64,000 bases of DNA from Takakia lepidozioides (Eukaryota; Streptophyta; Takakiopsida; Takakiales; Takakiaceae). Positions 44,116-56,990 of this stretch are shown one piece after another. The stretch covers positions 1 through 64,000 of the forward strand of contig JAKLZA010000030.1 in the NCBI GenBank assembly GCA_030704615.1, read 5' to 3'. Position 1 is the stretch's first letter. Every line of letters starts with the position of its first letter. The notes under the pieces were generated by a model. It saw only the letters and a list, made by a program, of their open reading frames with translations, was not told the origin of the DNA and made no database searches. The position numbers were made by a program, and so were the translations under genes.

Positions 44116-44963
44116 AGCTCCATTGCGTCCCCTCGCTGTACACAGACTCGAGGTGTGATACTGAGGTGTGCAAAGTTGGACTACCACTTTGACCATGAAG
44201 AGATGTGGTCAGAGATACAATAGAATTAAGTAAGAGAAACAACTTATCAACGACATAGTTATAAAACTTCAAATGATAACAGGCATGCCCTCACTTGGAG
44301 TCCAAAGTTGCTGCCAAATGTCAGAGAATTTGACTGACAGTAACTTCTTGGGGAACTTAGCCTCCAATTTATGGAAGCAGGGGTGTTACATAGATACCCA
44401 TGACAGATGCCACTAGCACTAGCTGATGTACTATGAGGCATTGGGACTGTTATCTACAGGAGATGAAAATGAAAGTCCAAAATTTTGTACTTTGCACAAG
44501 CATCGGGTTCGGCAGAATCGGGTATCTATGCTCGCGGTGAATGCAATTACTTCCACTCCACCATCTCTTAGTGCGGGCATTTCAGTTGTCAGTTAGCTTC
44601 CATCAATAACAGGCATTCAAAGCAAATACAGCCTTTCAAGCTCAGTACTTCCAAGTTGAAATGCACTGTTGACAAGACAATTCCCAGCACACTTGAATGC
44701 AACCAAGAAACACACACGGTTGAAGTAAAAGTATATATCAGCTTCGTCTTCTTGGCAATCCAAAAGCCAAAGCCAAATTCAACCTCAATCCAAAAGCCAA
44801 ATTCTTCTTGGAATTCAACCTCAAACTTGCCATATGTGGAGCCCAAGGTGATCTGAGTAACTGTCCATTGTCGAGGATTCATTGGTCATCCCACCATAAA
44901 AGAAAAGGCAACGTCATTTAGAGTACAGACTGGTTTCGATGCAATGGAATTCAACCTACATCG
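44116..44963. other. intergenic, 3' sides of the subtilase pseudogene and minE
   Basis: No coding motif. It lies between two tail-to-tail genes and probably holds both 3' UTRs. Confidence 0.6.
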
Positions 44964-46137
44964 CTATGAAACTCTCATCGACGAGGAATCTTCGTAATCG
45001 AACTTGATATCTACCCTCCTGAATTCGTCGCTAAGCTCAATGTATTCGACAGTGCTAAGATCCTTGTCGATGAGCTCCTTGCTATATTCTTGATACTCGG
45101 GCTTCACCCGGCGTACAGGGACTGTGACAGAGTAGACTGTTCCAAGGTCAGGGTCAGAAGTGACATCCAGCTGCACCTTCTCCTCCGACTCTATCTCTAC
45201 AAAATCAGAGAGTGCGCCCACAATGTTGGTCACAATTCGTCGCTTGGCCTCATCATTCACAGAGCAACGATCCGAAATGAGGATCATTTTGAGGCGCTGC
45301 TTGCAATCTCAGCATTGGAAGATCGCTTGACTTTGGGAGGAACAAAATCTGCCATGCCCGTGCCAATCGATCAAAGAAGTTCTCCTCCTTATCATTGTCA
45401 CTGATAGAGAACCTTGGGAATTGTTAGTGATCGCGATGTCAGGCATGCCCGAATCATGAAGCTGTGCTCGGCATGGCTGCGTCCTCTCAATTCTGTGACA
45501 TCCTAACTTCGTTTCCAACCCCAAGCTAACCCAAACTGGGCCTCTGGGACAATCGAAAACGGCACAGTCTCGTACTCACCTGGCCAAGCAGAGTACCGTC
45601 AGAGAAGCAAGCATTCCTCTGCAAGCCCATACTTCTCGCTCAGTAATCCTACTCTCTAACCGGCCATGATTGAAGTGCTCCCAACATACCAAGAACTCTC
45701 TGACATGTACAGCAGAAGGACACAGAACGCCTCTGCCACTGAAGATCTCACCAAACAAACTCTACCTCATCGAAAGACTCTACTGATCGAGACGAGGCAT
45801 CACTTACCCTGACGGATGCTACAGAAGCCAATTGAAGTGCTGCCCCCTGCCATTGTGCGCTCGGAACCGACTGAGCAATACTACACATCCTCAAACAACG
45901 CCCTCGAAGAAGCCCACTCCCTCCCAGGTGTGCAGTGATGAACTGCTTGTCTACAACGCGGTTGGATGCAGCTTCACAATCTGCACAGAGAACTTCCGAG
46001 ATGGTTTCCCTCTCAGCTTCCCAGACGGCCTTCCTCGGCTTCCGACATGGCAACCGTCTGACACTCTCACCGCCTTCCTGCCAACTGGGTTTCAAAACTC
46101 CTGCTCTCCCAAACCTGCTCCTCCCCCCTCCTCCCAA
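44964..46137 (-). CDS. MINE1: plastid division-site factor MinE (nuclear gene, two exons)
   Basis: Minus strand. Exon 1 46137-45752 encodes a Ser/Arg-rich N-terminus beginning MGGGGRSRFGRAGVLKPSW, suited to a chloroplast transit peptide. The intron 45751-45401 has GT..AG ends (donor GTGAGATC, acceptor TCTATCAG) and joins EVEFV to DNDKEENFFDRLARAW. Exon 2 45400-44964 carries the MinE core: LKMILISDRCSVNDEAKRRI, NIVGALSDFVEIESEEKVQL, then TVYSVTVPVRRVKPEYQ. MinE restricts plastid FtsZ-ring placement together with MinD. Two one-base losses (near 45345 and 45295) shift the frame between FFDRL and RLKMI, both inside conserved sequence, so they may be sequence errors. The start is the first ATG of the open exon 1. 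Confidence 0.88.
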
Positions 46138-49100
46138 CCACGTGGAAAGCAGAAGCTTCTCTTACTACAAACCCTAATCCCATCAAACAGGGCTGCAGCT
46201 CAAATTCCTTTGCCAACTCAACAAGGCGGGAAAGCCCTTTTCTTTCCTTTTTCTTTCTGTTTTAGGGATTGTGGTATTTGGCTTCCAGAGGACTTAAAAG
46301 AAGATGGAAACTGGAAATTGAGTAGAGGGAGAGAATCCTGGTTAGACTGCTGGGAGTGCTGGGAGTGTTGGGAGTCCCAACTCGGAACGGAAGCTTTCCA
46401 GAATTCTGTGAATCTGGGAGAGGGAGGTACCGGGAGTGTTGGGAGTATATGGTTTGGAGGCAGGGATGGACGGGAGGGACGCATCGCCTGCTGAGATCTG
46501 CCGAACTAATCTCATGTGGACTCGTTGGGACTGGTGAACATCAAAGGCTGCACGTTGTAAGTAGTCTGGGATCGACATGTCATAGAGATCTGCCGAGCTT
46601 CTTGAGCACGCCACACACAAGTATCAAGTAGAACCAGGCAAGCTGCAGTCGCCTACCGCATGCAACTTCCCAGTGCGGAAATGCGAAGGTACGATGGATT
46701 TTTAGTATTGGAACACATTTGGTCTTAAGTTTAGCCTCTTGCAAGTTGTATAAACGACTCAGGATAAAAGGGTGCGATTTTTCTTATCAGCACAGGGTGC
46801 AGCCCAAACGAAGCACTGAGTTGAGGCATGGCAAGAGAGCTCCGTTTAACGTGAATAAGCACGGTGTGTAGGACTTGGGGGATCAAACACAACGTACAAG
46901 TATGCAGATTCTCACGAAGAACTTCGCTTCAGTGTGCAGATCTTTACTTGATACAAAACACGGAGCTGCCACTTGAACTTATTCCCAGGCCTGCAAACTG
47001 CATGTACACGGCTGCGGCACCGATCGTAACATAGGATTAATTACCCCCATTCCGCAACATCCCCACCCATTACATATTCTGAAGCCATTGCCCCTTCCAA
47101 CAAAGCTAAGACTCAGAGTAAGATCATCGCACGCCTCTTCCCTCAGGAACTTAATGACAGATCTCTGGTGCCTGAACCTCTTCATCCACCCCCGCTCACA
47201 AACATCAGACTGCAGAATGTGTATTAGTTCTAGAACAGACAGCAATAGAGGGGTTCCAGTGCACGTATGGGCGACGTCTGTTCAGTACATATGCGGAATT
47301 ACAAGGACTCATGGAGCCGTGCAGACGCAGACCACCCGAGTGACTCCCTCCCACAATCCTTGGCGCTGTCAATTCCAACCGACGAGACTTAGTGATCCGC
47401 CATTGAAGCTGGCAGTAGATGTCGTAATCCTCTCTCGACCCTCGCTTCGCCATGGAATTGAAGTTTTCATTGCCTCCGAAGTTGTGCACTTCAATCAGCA
47501 ATAAAGCACCTCGCAGTCATGTTGAAGAAGCCAGATCACTATCTCTTGAGAGCCAAGAGTACAACGGCAAAGGGTGGAGGTGATGCACCTCCACGCAAGA
47601 GCAGCCATCAAAGCAACTCCGGAGCGAGCTGTTGATGAGCGAGAGAGACGATGAGAACGAATGTGCACCCACTCTGTCCACATAATTTTCCTTAACCCAG
47701 ATTAACTTCCAACGACTAATATATATCCCATAACTTTTGCCCATATCTTTGTACTGCCCACTTATAAATATCGGGGCCCTCCCTTACTTCCCGGCTGTGC
47801 TCGGAGAAATTCTTTTTCTCGGATGTTGATCCAGTAATAAAACCGAAGTATTTCTTCCTATCTAAATATGCGTGTCTGAGATTCTGCGACCCGGTACGCC
47901 GGAGCGGGTCCCGGCCTCTGCCGGGATCCAGCGGGCGTATATGTGCCCATGCGTGCATTAAACACGCTGATGATCCATCGATTCTAATCGATGGCTGGGC
48001 ATTGATTGTGAGGGGGCTTGTGAGTGATATTTAGGCGTAACCTATATTCTAGAGTATGAATCGGTAGCCAGGCAGGAATAATGCTTTAGGAAGATTGGCA
48101 GTGTGGGATCGGCAACACTCACACTGCGGCCCCTGACTTAATAACTGCCTTGCAGTCAGCTGCCTGGCCTTGAGACTCTGGTGCACAAATGAGAAGAGAG
48201 AAAACCCAGTTGTTCACACTCACACATGGCCCCATAGCCAATGCGGGAGTGAGGAGAACGAGCGCTGTTACCACTACCTATGCCTCACGCCGACACGACC
48301 GGTAGTGTATGTCCAATCACCTCCACCATTTTCTGACACTGCAGTTTGCAAGGGCACGAGATCCAACATCACAGACAGCATCACAACCTTGGCCGCATCC
48401 AGAGTCCAGACATGGTGGGGGCGATTGCACGACATCCCAAAATATGCCTTCTCGCTCATTCTTCACGCATCAATCGTTTTGTCTCGGTTCTTTTGCTGTT
48501 ATTTTGTCACGACTTTTGCTACAGCTTCCTCTTCATTTAAAAAATTAGTAGCCTACATACTTTTGCAGATTGAGGCAGCCAAAAGATTCAAATTCGCAAC
48601 CTATTTAGACGTTCCAGAGTATACAGATGCTTCCTGCTCTACCTTGATAGCTTTCAATTCATGAAGTAATTGTACTACGCTGCTACAAGACTCGACATTG
48701 TTAGCCAAATAGAGGGCCAGAGCAACGGAGGGAGCTTGAAGACAAACAAAACTCCAATCTCGTCAGTCACATAAGTCTCGTTTCCACTCTGCCTCAGCGA
48801 GGCCTTGCCGAAAGTATTTATCCCTGCCTAAAATTAAAGACACATCAGTCTCTACGATGGTACTCTCCACCTTATCATCATCCATCCAAACTTCATCTCA
48901 AACCATCCACAAATATGCACATCCATCCAAGGCTCATCCAACTTCTCACAGAAGATATTATCACCCTGGTTCAGACAGGGCAGCGGGCAGCCTGCGGTCG
49001 TAGTTATGACGCATTAACCGCAGTAACTATAATTACGCCAGCCTGGTCTTGCGCTTGGGGGCTGTGTTTTGGCAGGCTAAAGTCTGGCGAAACCTGGTTA

Positions 49101-49993
49101 TATTCATATTCTGGATTATTTACTTACCAATTATGAGATGATGCCATCGCCATAATTAATACGCCAGCCTGGTTTTACGCTTCGAGTTTCGAGAAAATAG
49201 GCGGCAATTGGCGAGTAATATAAAAAAACGCTGCCGACCTAATCTGGCTGTAGCCCTAATAAGTGCTGCCCGACTGCTCATGCGTACAAACGATATGGGA
49301 CTATTCAACCATCATTACGTGCATGCTCCCCCGCCATCATCCCTGTCAGCCCTTGTCCGCCACCTTTTCCAATCTATTTCTTATTCTACTTCTTGCCCTA
49401 ACTTCTACTCTCACAATTCTCCTATTTTGTATTTAGTCGAATTTATAAGGCCCATTCTGTTCCTCCTTTGTTTTATCAGAAGAAAAAGGCTACTATTTGA
49501 AGCATCCTGGTCTATATGGCGACAGAGGCAAGTAGGTGGAAGGATTTGAACCCAGAATCAGCTGGGTGTCGCTCTTGATGTATCTTCATACTTGTGACCT
49601 TACTTACTACGACTGTACAGTCCTTCACCGCTTGTTTCTTGTTGCCATTATTATTATTATTTACTAATGACTCATATATACTTTTGTGTATATAATTTTT
49701 TAATAAAACAAATAAAAGGGCTGTACGGTATATTCTATGGCTATGCTCTTTCTTTTCTTCTTTTTAACAAATTTATAATTGTGAAATATTTGTATAGCAT
49801 ATTTATAGGTTGAGTTCCCGTGTTGCGTCCCAAAAGAAGGGGCGACCGGATGGACCACCGGTTGCGTTTTGGGAGGAGTAGGAAGCGCCGGTGGAAGTGA
49901 CCGGTCAGAAGCGGTTGGTGTGACAACTGGACACTTGCCGCGCTTCTTCGTTACGTACCACCGTAGCGCTTTTCTGTTCACCGGATTTCTCCG

Positions 49994-50085
49994 GTGGCTA
50001 GAACGGGTCGCCCCGGTCGCCCCGGAGGTCCAATCTCGAGTTCTGGGCTGCGAGGTTCAGGGCTCGAATCCCTGTGGCGAACTTG
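49994..50085 (+). ncRNA. tRNA-like promoter/arm, possible SINE head
   Basis: TGGCTAGAACGG (A-box-like, 49995-50006) and GGCTCGAATCC (B-box-like, 50061-50071). The second lies in a perfect T-arm CAGGG-CTCGAAT-CCCTG. No matching 5' acceptor stem or clear anticodon arm was found, so it is not a normal tRNA gene. Confidence 0.25.
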
Positions 50086-50448
50086 ATATGGTGGGTTTGA
50101 ATTGAACCCAGGGGTGACGGCTAGGGGTGCAGGCCTGCATATTGAGGGGTGCCGGTATAGTGCAGTGTGGGGGGTGATGTGGAATGAATTTGGAGGGCCC
50201 ACCAAATTTTGTCTTTAGAAATGTGGGCAGAGAGCTCGGGTTCAGTGAGAGACACGACTGAAATTTGTTGTGCGAAGAGGGTGTAATTCTTGGCAGGCCC
50301 TTCGCAGTACTGCAGCTCAGTCTTTGGCTTCACTCAACTCCTCTTTGTTTCACTGAAGGGAAGGCGAGACGAGAGAGATGCGTCTGTAGCTGTGTCAATG
50401 CTGGTGCTGCAGCCTATACCTTGTGTGTGCGGGATCTGTACAATAAGA

Positions 50449-50470
50449 GAGAGAGAGAGAGAGAGAGAGA
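50449..50470. repeat. (GA)n microsatellite
   Basis: About eleven GA units. A second GT-then-GA tract lies at 50609-50643. Confidence 0.9.
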
Positions 50471-51215
50471 AGAGATTGGAAGCAGATTGAGTAAAGTGGG
50501 AGGGTGGAAGGAGAGAATCGGATCGCTATGCAGCTCAGAGTGGGCATTGACGCAGCTTCCGTGAAGCCATTGTGAGTTGCTGATTGCACTGCCTAGAGAG
50601 TTACAGATGGTGTGTGTGTGTGTGTGTAGGAGAGAGAGAGAGGGTGCACTAGTAAATATGCAAATGCTGATCGTGATCCACACCTGAAGGTGAGAGTGTT
50701 CATTAACTGCGTCGGTCGATAGCAAACAGCTCCAGTTACCATACCGTCGGACGTATACTGCAGAGGAAGGTACAATGAAGGTACTTAGACCCAAAGATCC
50801 AATTGCAGCCTAGAGAGAAGAAAAAAATTATCGTGTTGGGAAAGGGAGGGAGAGAGGAATTCGGACGTTCAGGAGAGCTTAGGCATAGAGCGGGATAGTG
50901 GCGTCTGAGCTGGACAAGCCAATTGTAAAGAAGCGGAGAGGAGAGAGAGAGGGATCGGTTGCAGATTCTCGAGGGAAGCTGCTTGTATGACGCAGGAGAA
51001 AATCTGGACCGCAAGAGGATTTGATCTTTCGGGGTGCCTGAGCTGTCGGATCTAATGGGGGGTGAAACTGGAAATCAGTGGTGCACATAGACACTCAAAG
51101 GAATTGCTAGCGAGGTAAGAGGGAGAAGAGTTGGGAAGCAGGGAGACTTCCAAGGTCATACCTTTGCAGACAGAAAAGCGAGTGCTCCACTATGAGCTGG
51201 GGAAAGGTTCATAGA

Positions 51216-54200
51216 ATGCGGAGGAATTTCCCAATGCAGGCATCCTACGTACTGCTATTACACTGCTGACATCAATACTTGCAATGAAAGCGGAAGTTTA
51301 TATGGTGGTTGTGGAAGGAGATGCAGTGGTACATTACAATGGGGAATTCCAGGCCTGGTTGCCACTTCTCATCTCTTCACACAAGAAGGGAGGTCTCACC
51401 ATCACAAGTATGAATTTCGCTTTCCAGCGTAGATTTCGTGGGTTCGATGTAGCCATGTCTGTGTCCTGTGGGTATGTCCTTTCTAAATGAATCTTGTGAC
51501 GCTGGCTCCAAATGAGAATAGGTTCATATGTACAGTCTATAAACGTCTTACCTCCTCCCTCTCGTTGTGCTGAAGACCGTGAGGCATATGACACCTAAAC
51601 CTTGCAAAGCTGGAATGCTGTAGTGTTCGCATATTTGATTGAACCTCCGTACAATTGCTATGTGGTCCGAAGCTCGGAGAGAAGAGAAAATACCGAAGCA
51701 AAGAAGAACAAAAATTGTGCTGAAAGCCCCTAAGCCCTCCAGATTTAAGAACGGTTCTCTGTCTCCCTCAGGATGAATACCAGCATGTCATGTGGGATAT
51801 CTTGGGACCATGCAGATCGCCTCGGGCTCTTGTTGTCTCTGGAGTCTCTGTTGTAAGGCTGAGTTGTACCAGTATCGCATGGTGGTTTCAAATGTACGAG
51901 GGGAAGAGTAGTGTAGTATGAAGAAACGTGCTTCGTCTGTCTTCTCTTTTAAATTACATGTGATGTTGTACTTCGCAATGCACTATCTTTGCCTGAAGTG
52001 AGTATGGCTTTGGTTGCAGACCGCACAATCGGAAAGCAGTGGATGCATACAAAGTGCATTTGACGGAACAACACGAATCCTGCTGCAAAATTCCTTCCCT
52101 ACTGAACCCTACATGAAACTTTACAGCTACAACCATGTGCTCAACGGCTTTGCTGTGCACATGACACCTGAACAGGTACTTCTCCATCTTGTAGTGTCTA
52201 TGCGTCCTCCTTGGCTTAGCTGACCTCTTCTCTCGTTGTAAACGAATTTTCGGGTAACTGCGTTTAGGGAGTATTTATTGGTGTGCAGTGCTGAAAATGT
52301 GGATGGATCTGGACTTTTGATACCTGCGGATACTCTGTTGTAAGAAAATCTGAGGTCTTAAAAAGGCTTGCATAAGAGCATGCAACTAAGAGTGACATAG
52401 CTCTCTTTCTCCATTTTGCTTTTTGCATACCTGTCCCTCCTCCATTTGCCTCTTTTAGAGAATCACCCGCAACAACTGAGACCCATGTTTTGTGTGTAAA
52501 GGCAGACATGCTAGCAAAGTTACCTGGTGTAAAATGGGTCGAGAAGAACTCCAGAGTTAAAAAGGCTACCACCCACACACCCAGTTTCCTCGGACTACCC
52601 AATGGAGTTTGGTCTCGAGAAGGGGGACCTAGTGCTGCAGGGGAAGATGTAGTTATCGGCATAGTTGATACTGGGATTGATCCCAAGCATCCCAGCTTCT
52701 CGGCCACCGGACTGAAGCCTTTTGGTTCCATCCCCCGGTACACTGGAAAGTGCGAAGTTGCCAAGGATTTTCCTCTGGGTTCCTGTAATGGAAAGATCAT
52801 AGGGGCTCAGCACTTTGCAGCAGCTGCCACAGCAGAGGGGGCGTTCAATTCATCCCTTCACTTTGCATCCCCTCTTGATGGAGATGGCCATGGAAGGTTA
52901 GCTGGTTTTCTCCATAGACTGATTTTACTAAGCAAGCATGCAATTTGTCATCAATCATTAGTATATGCTCATGGTTAGATGAATTCAAGGGCTAGGGGTG
53001 TGAAGTGTAGGTGCTAATGTCGAACTTGGGTGTCACGCCCACTTAGCCAGCAAGGGTCTTCTTCAATTTTCAACGATGACCATCTTGCAGATGCTTTTGA
53101 TTTGTGAACTTGAACAGTGTCTTTGAGGAAAAATTATATTGCTGTAGGGAATCACCATATGCCAAACTTCAGAATGTTTCAGTAAAGAGAAACAGTGGAG
53201 AATCCTCACGAGTGGCTTGCTCAATTGTGGGGTTCTGCTGTAGAAACTCTTCTGAATATCACTACATGCCTGGTTTGCTTACTCCACACAGTATTGAAGA
53301 AGTATGTTTGGTATGCACAGCCACACGGCGTCAACTGCAGCTGGAAACCATGGAGTGCCAGTTATATTGAATGGCTACTGCTATGGCAATGCTAGTGGCA
53401 TGGCCCCTCGAGCCCGGTAAGCAGTTTTTGACAAATCCACACATCAAACTCTGGTTAGGCTCTTGTTTGATCAACATGCCATCAATTGACGTTTGTGAAT
53501 TACCTGTGACTTTTACTTTCATCTTTCTTTGAACTGCAGGTGCAGACCCTTATAAGAAGCTTCACTCTTCTACCCATTCAATGCATTCATTGATAGTAGA
53601 GACTTAGAGTGAAAACAAAAGCTACTAGAACATTGGGTCTTGAGGGATGGTCAGGGGAAGTCAGCCAAGGACCCTGGGGAATTGTTGCCTGGTTTGATTG
53701 ATTCTAGGTGCCTAAGGCAGTGTCTTCTTCCATTCTTCTGTGATGATTTCATACTCACTTTTGTGGAGGTTTCATCAAGTGCCTTCAGTACACCGAGCCC
53801 ATCATTAGTCAATTGAACAGCACGTACCGTACTTCAGAACTAATGTGTTGACAATTGTTTTGTGTAATTCCAGAATAGCAGTCTACAAGGCCCTTTACCG
53901 GCTTTTTGGGGCTTCATTGCAGATGTTGGCAGCAATCGACCAGGTCCCCCCTGAAAACTTTAAAAACTGCATCTTTTCATCCCTCCCTTTAAAGCAACAT
54001 TGTAAAGTTTCTTTCTTTATTACCAGCACCTCTTATGAGCTATGTGCTCAGTAACCAGGACTGGAGTCACCAGCAGAGTCCATAGCTACCTTACTGATGT
54101 TCCTTCTTTTGAATCTTAAGGTTTTGCTCATGGAGAACATAACAAGGTATGAGAGTTAACAAATATTCTCGGTTGTTGCCTTGCAAACAGGCGCTGTCGC

Positions 54201-56990
54201 GGATGGAGTGGACATACTTTCTCTCTCGCTAGGGCCAAATAGTCCACCCTCAAGCTCAAATTCAACTTTCTTAAATGTCTTTGATGTAGCTCTTCTCTCG
54301 GCTGTAAAGTCAGGTGTCTTGGTAGTTCAAGCTGCAGGGAATGGTGGACCATACCCAAGAAACAATACTATCTTTCAGCCCTTGGATTGTGTCAGTGGCT
54401 GCAGGAGTCGACGATCGATCGTATCCAAATTACATCAGCTTGGGAACAACGTGAGCTTGTCTGGGCTGGGTTTGGCACGTAAGTACTTGTATGCAAGTGT
54501 GCGTGAGAAAGAGAGGAGGTAGAGCAGGAGAAACTGAGACTCTCACATTGCTTGGTGCATGCAATATCTGGCATCTTTTCAGCTAGGACTTGCTGCAGGA
54601 CTGTGCGTGTCTGTCTGTGGGTAGGGAGAAAGCAACAAGGAGGGAGTACATAGTTTTCTCACAGATGCTTGTCTGTATGTCACAGCCCCTACACGCGGTC
54701 AGAGGCTTCACACATTGATCTTGGCAGATGATGCTGTTCAGAGCCAATCAAATCCCCTCTCTAGCCCAAGTGTGCCAAGAGCCCTCCATCTTCAACAGAG
54801 CATTGCTCCAAGGAAAAATTCTCTTGTGTACCTATTCCTTCAACTTTGTCTTTGGTGGGGCTTACAATGCAGCAAGTTGTGTCCACTGTTCGGAACTTGA
54901 GCGCAGCTGGATTTGTCATGGTGGTCCAATCAGATGTTGCAGGGAGCAAGTTTGATCCTATACCCATGGCAACGCCTGCAATTGTTGTTACCTCTGTCCA
55001 GGACTCACAGGTATAATCACTCCTCCCACCTCTGTTTCCATAGATCTTGAGCGTATGCGTGTCAATACATCTGGAGCAGATAAAAAATTACTCAACTGAT
55101 GGTTGTCCTGGTTTTCTCGAGAGACAGGCTTTACTTGATTATTACCACAATTTTACAAGAAGAAATGCAGCTGGGAAGGCTCTGCTCTTTAGGGCTCAAG
55201 CGAAGATTGGCAATGGGCAGAAGGCAATGTTCACTGGAGAACCCCAGCAAGTTGCCCTCTTTTCATCGAGGGGACCAGATATCCGGGACTTCAGTTTTCA
55301 GGGTGCTGACGTATTGAAACCTGACATCATGGCGCCTGGCTACCTGATCTGGGCTGCATGGAGCCCATTAGGCATTGATGAGCCTGAGTTTCAAGGTGGG
55401 TTTTCTCAACTGATCTTTTAAGGGGCCGTTCGAAGTTTTCACGTCATTGTGGTATAGAGATATAACACTTGCAGCAGCAAGGTGACAAAAGAAATAACAA
55501 AACAACTTTTATAATCCACAATAGCCCATGGGACATTTTAGAACAAACCAAGAAGTACTTAAGGATACCGAAAGACAGAGAGAGAATGACTGAGAATAAA
55601 AGAAGTCTATTACATCCACGGGAGGCCCAAAGGGCCAAAGGTTCACATTTAGAACAACCAAAAGAAACAAACAAGAATCCCAAACTGTTACATATTTCAG
55701 GAAGAGAGGTGTACTGACTATAATTAGCACTGTGGGTGCCTTAGGTTAGGAGAGCATAGAGGCTGATTGTGTGTATGGTTCCCATCAATTCATGGTGCTG
55801 GCCATTAGCCCTGGACCTTGGTCTGGCTGAGCAGCAAATGAGGGTGTAGAGAGATGATTGGGGATGCCAAGGTAGGTGGACCACAATATGGAGTGGACTT
55901 TTGCAGACAGCAAGCAGGGAGTCAAAAGTGTCCTAACGTGTGGGCACATGGGCAGTAAGAGTTTGCGATGGTCTCTGGAACTAGCATGGCAACACCCCAT
56001 GTGGCTGGCATTGCAGCCTTGCTTAAGGAAGCTCACCCAAGTTGGAGCCCAGCTGCCCTCTCTTCAGCTCTGATCACCACGGGTGACATTGCAGATCATC
56101 ATGGAGTATCTCTTCAAGCTCAGCAGGTCTCTGGGTTGGGAGCCCATACTGGGAGCTGCTACTTCATTTGATTTTTGGAGCGGAGCGGTGAATCCCACAG
56201 CTGCCCTTGATCCGGGACTCATCTTTGATGCAGGTTTGTAGTTTCTTCTCTTCTCTTTCTATGCTTCGATAGAGAACTTTTGGCCCAAAGTTCTGTTCAC
56301 TTCAGCTTCTAGTTATGTGAAATAACCATTTTCCGAGCTCTCACCCACGAGGCCTTTTAGAACTATCGAGCAGTAGTTTTTCTTGGCTCTGGTTTTGTTT
56401 CCTCTCTCATGTTTTATTCCATTTGTCCCATAAGCTCTTTGAGCTTTCTGCGGATATAAAGTACCATATCATTTCATTTCCCTTGCCTCCCTTAGTTGCC
56501 CTCAGGCCCCCTTTTATAGAGCAGCACAATCTGTTTGTTGATTGATGGATTTGAATCGCAATGTGTTGAACAGGCCATGATGATTACATAAGGTTCCTGT
56601 GCTCTGTACAAGGAGTGACTCCTCCTTATCGGTGTACAATACAACCGGTGGCACTGCTCGGGGGCTGTTGGAGCAAAAAAGATCTTAACTTGGCTTCCAT
56701 CACCATTACAAATCTCTCGGCACCCGAGTTGTTCCGAGGACAGTGACAAATGTTGCCAACAACATTGAAAACGTACCCTTGGACAAGTCCAGCGCAATGT
56801 CTCGTTGACCGTCAATCCTGTATCTTTTACAGTAGGTAGAATGCAATCACAGAGTTTTACAGTGATTTTGAGGGCTACCAGCACCACAGATGTCACGACA
56901 TTCGGAGAAATTGTGTTGAAGGGAAGCTCAGGACATAGTGTACGTGTCCCTGTCTCCGTGATGAGCAAGACAGTGACCTCCGCCAGTTAA
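51216..56990 (+). CDS. SBT2-type subtilisin-like serine protease (multi-exon, frame disrupted)
   Basis: Exons read from splice sites and homology: 51216-about 51350 ([16 protein letters not shown] signal-like start, then [18 protein letters not shown]); 52020-52175 (inhibitor I9 prodomain, [20 protein letters not shown]); 52502-52896 ([20 protein letters not shown] with catalytic Asp, DGDGHG with catalytic His); 53321-53416 ([14 protein letters not shown]); 53874-53943 ([12 protein letters not shown]); 54191-54478 ([23 protein letters not shown] with oxyanion Asn); 54686-55010 (PA domain, [17 protein letters not shown]); 55128-55395 ([35 protein letters not shown]); 55956-56233 ([20 protein letters not shown] with catalytic Ser); 56574-56990 (Fn3-like domain to the stop). 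The whole catalytic set is present, and family features ([20 protein letters not shown]) are of the plant SBT2 group, secreted proteases. One-base frame breaks occur in exons 1, 2, 5, 6, 7, 9 and 10; introns have GT-AG ends. Confidence 0.85.

Larger units (their letters stand above)
46138..51215. other. intergenic region with no recognised gene
   Basis: Scattered ORFs (for example 48170-48664 plus, 46979-47245 minus) show no motif and no splice support. 49028-49060 and 49154-49186 share an ACGCCAGCCTGG direct repeat. At 47760-47960 a TATAAATA box, an AATAAAA signal and GC-rich text look like part of an LTR, but no partner was found. GA and GT/GA microsatellites occur at 50449-50470 and 50609-50643, probably in the leader region of the subtilase gene. 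Confidence 0.5.

Noticed and set aside
47519-47960. possible LTR (TATAAATA, AATAAAA, TGTTGAAG start)
   Set aside because: No second LTR, primer site or target duplication was found; such signals are too common alone.
49525-49570. tRNA-like GGTTCAAATCC on the minus strand
   Set aside because: The T-stem does not pair (CTGGG with CCTTC), and no acceptor or anticodon arm could be placed.
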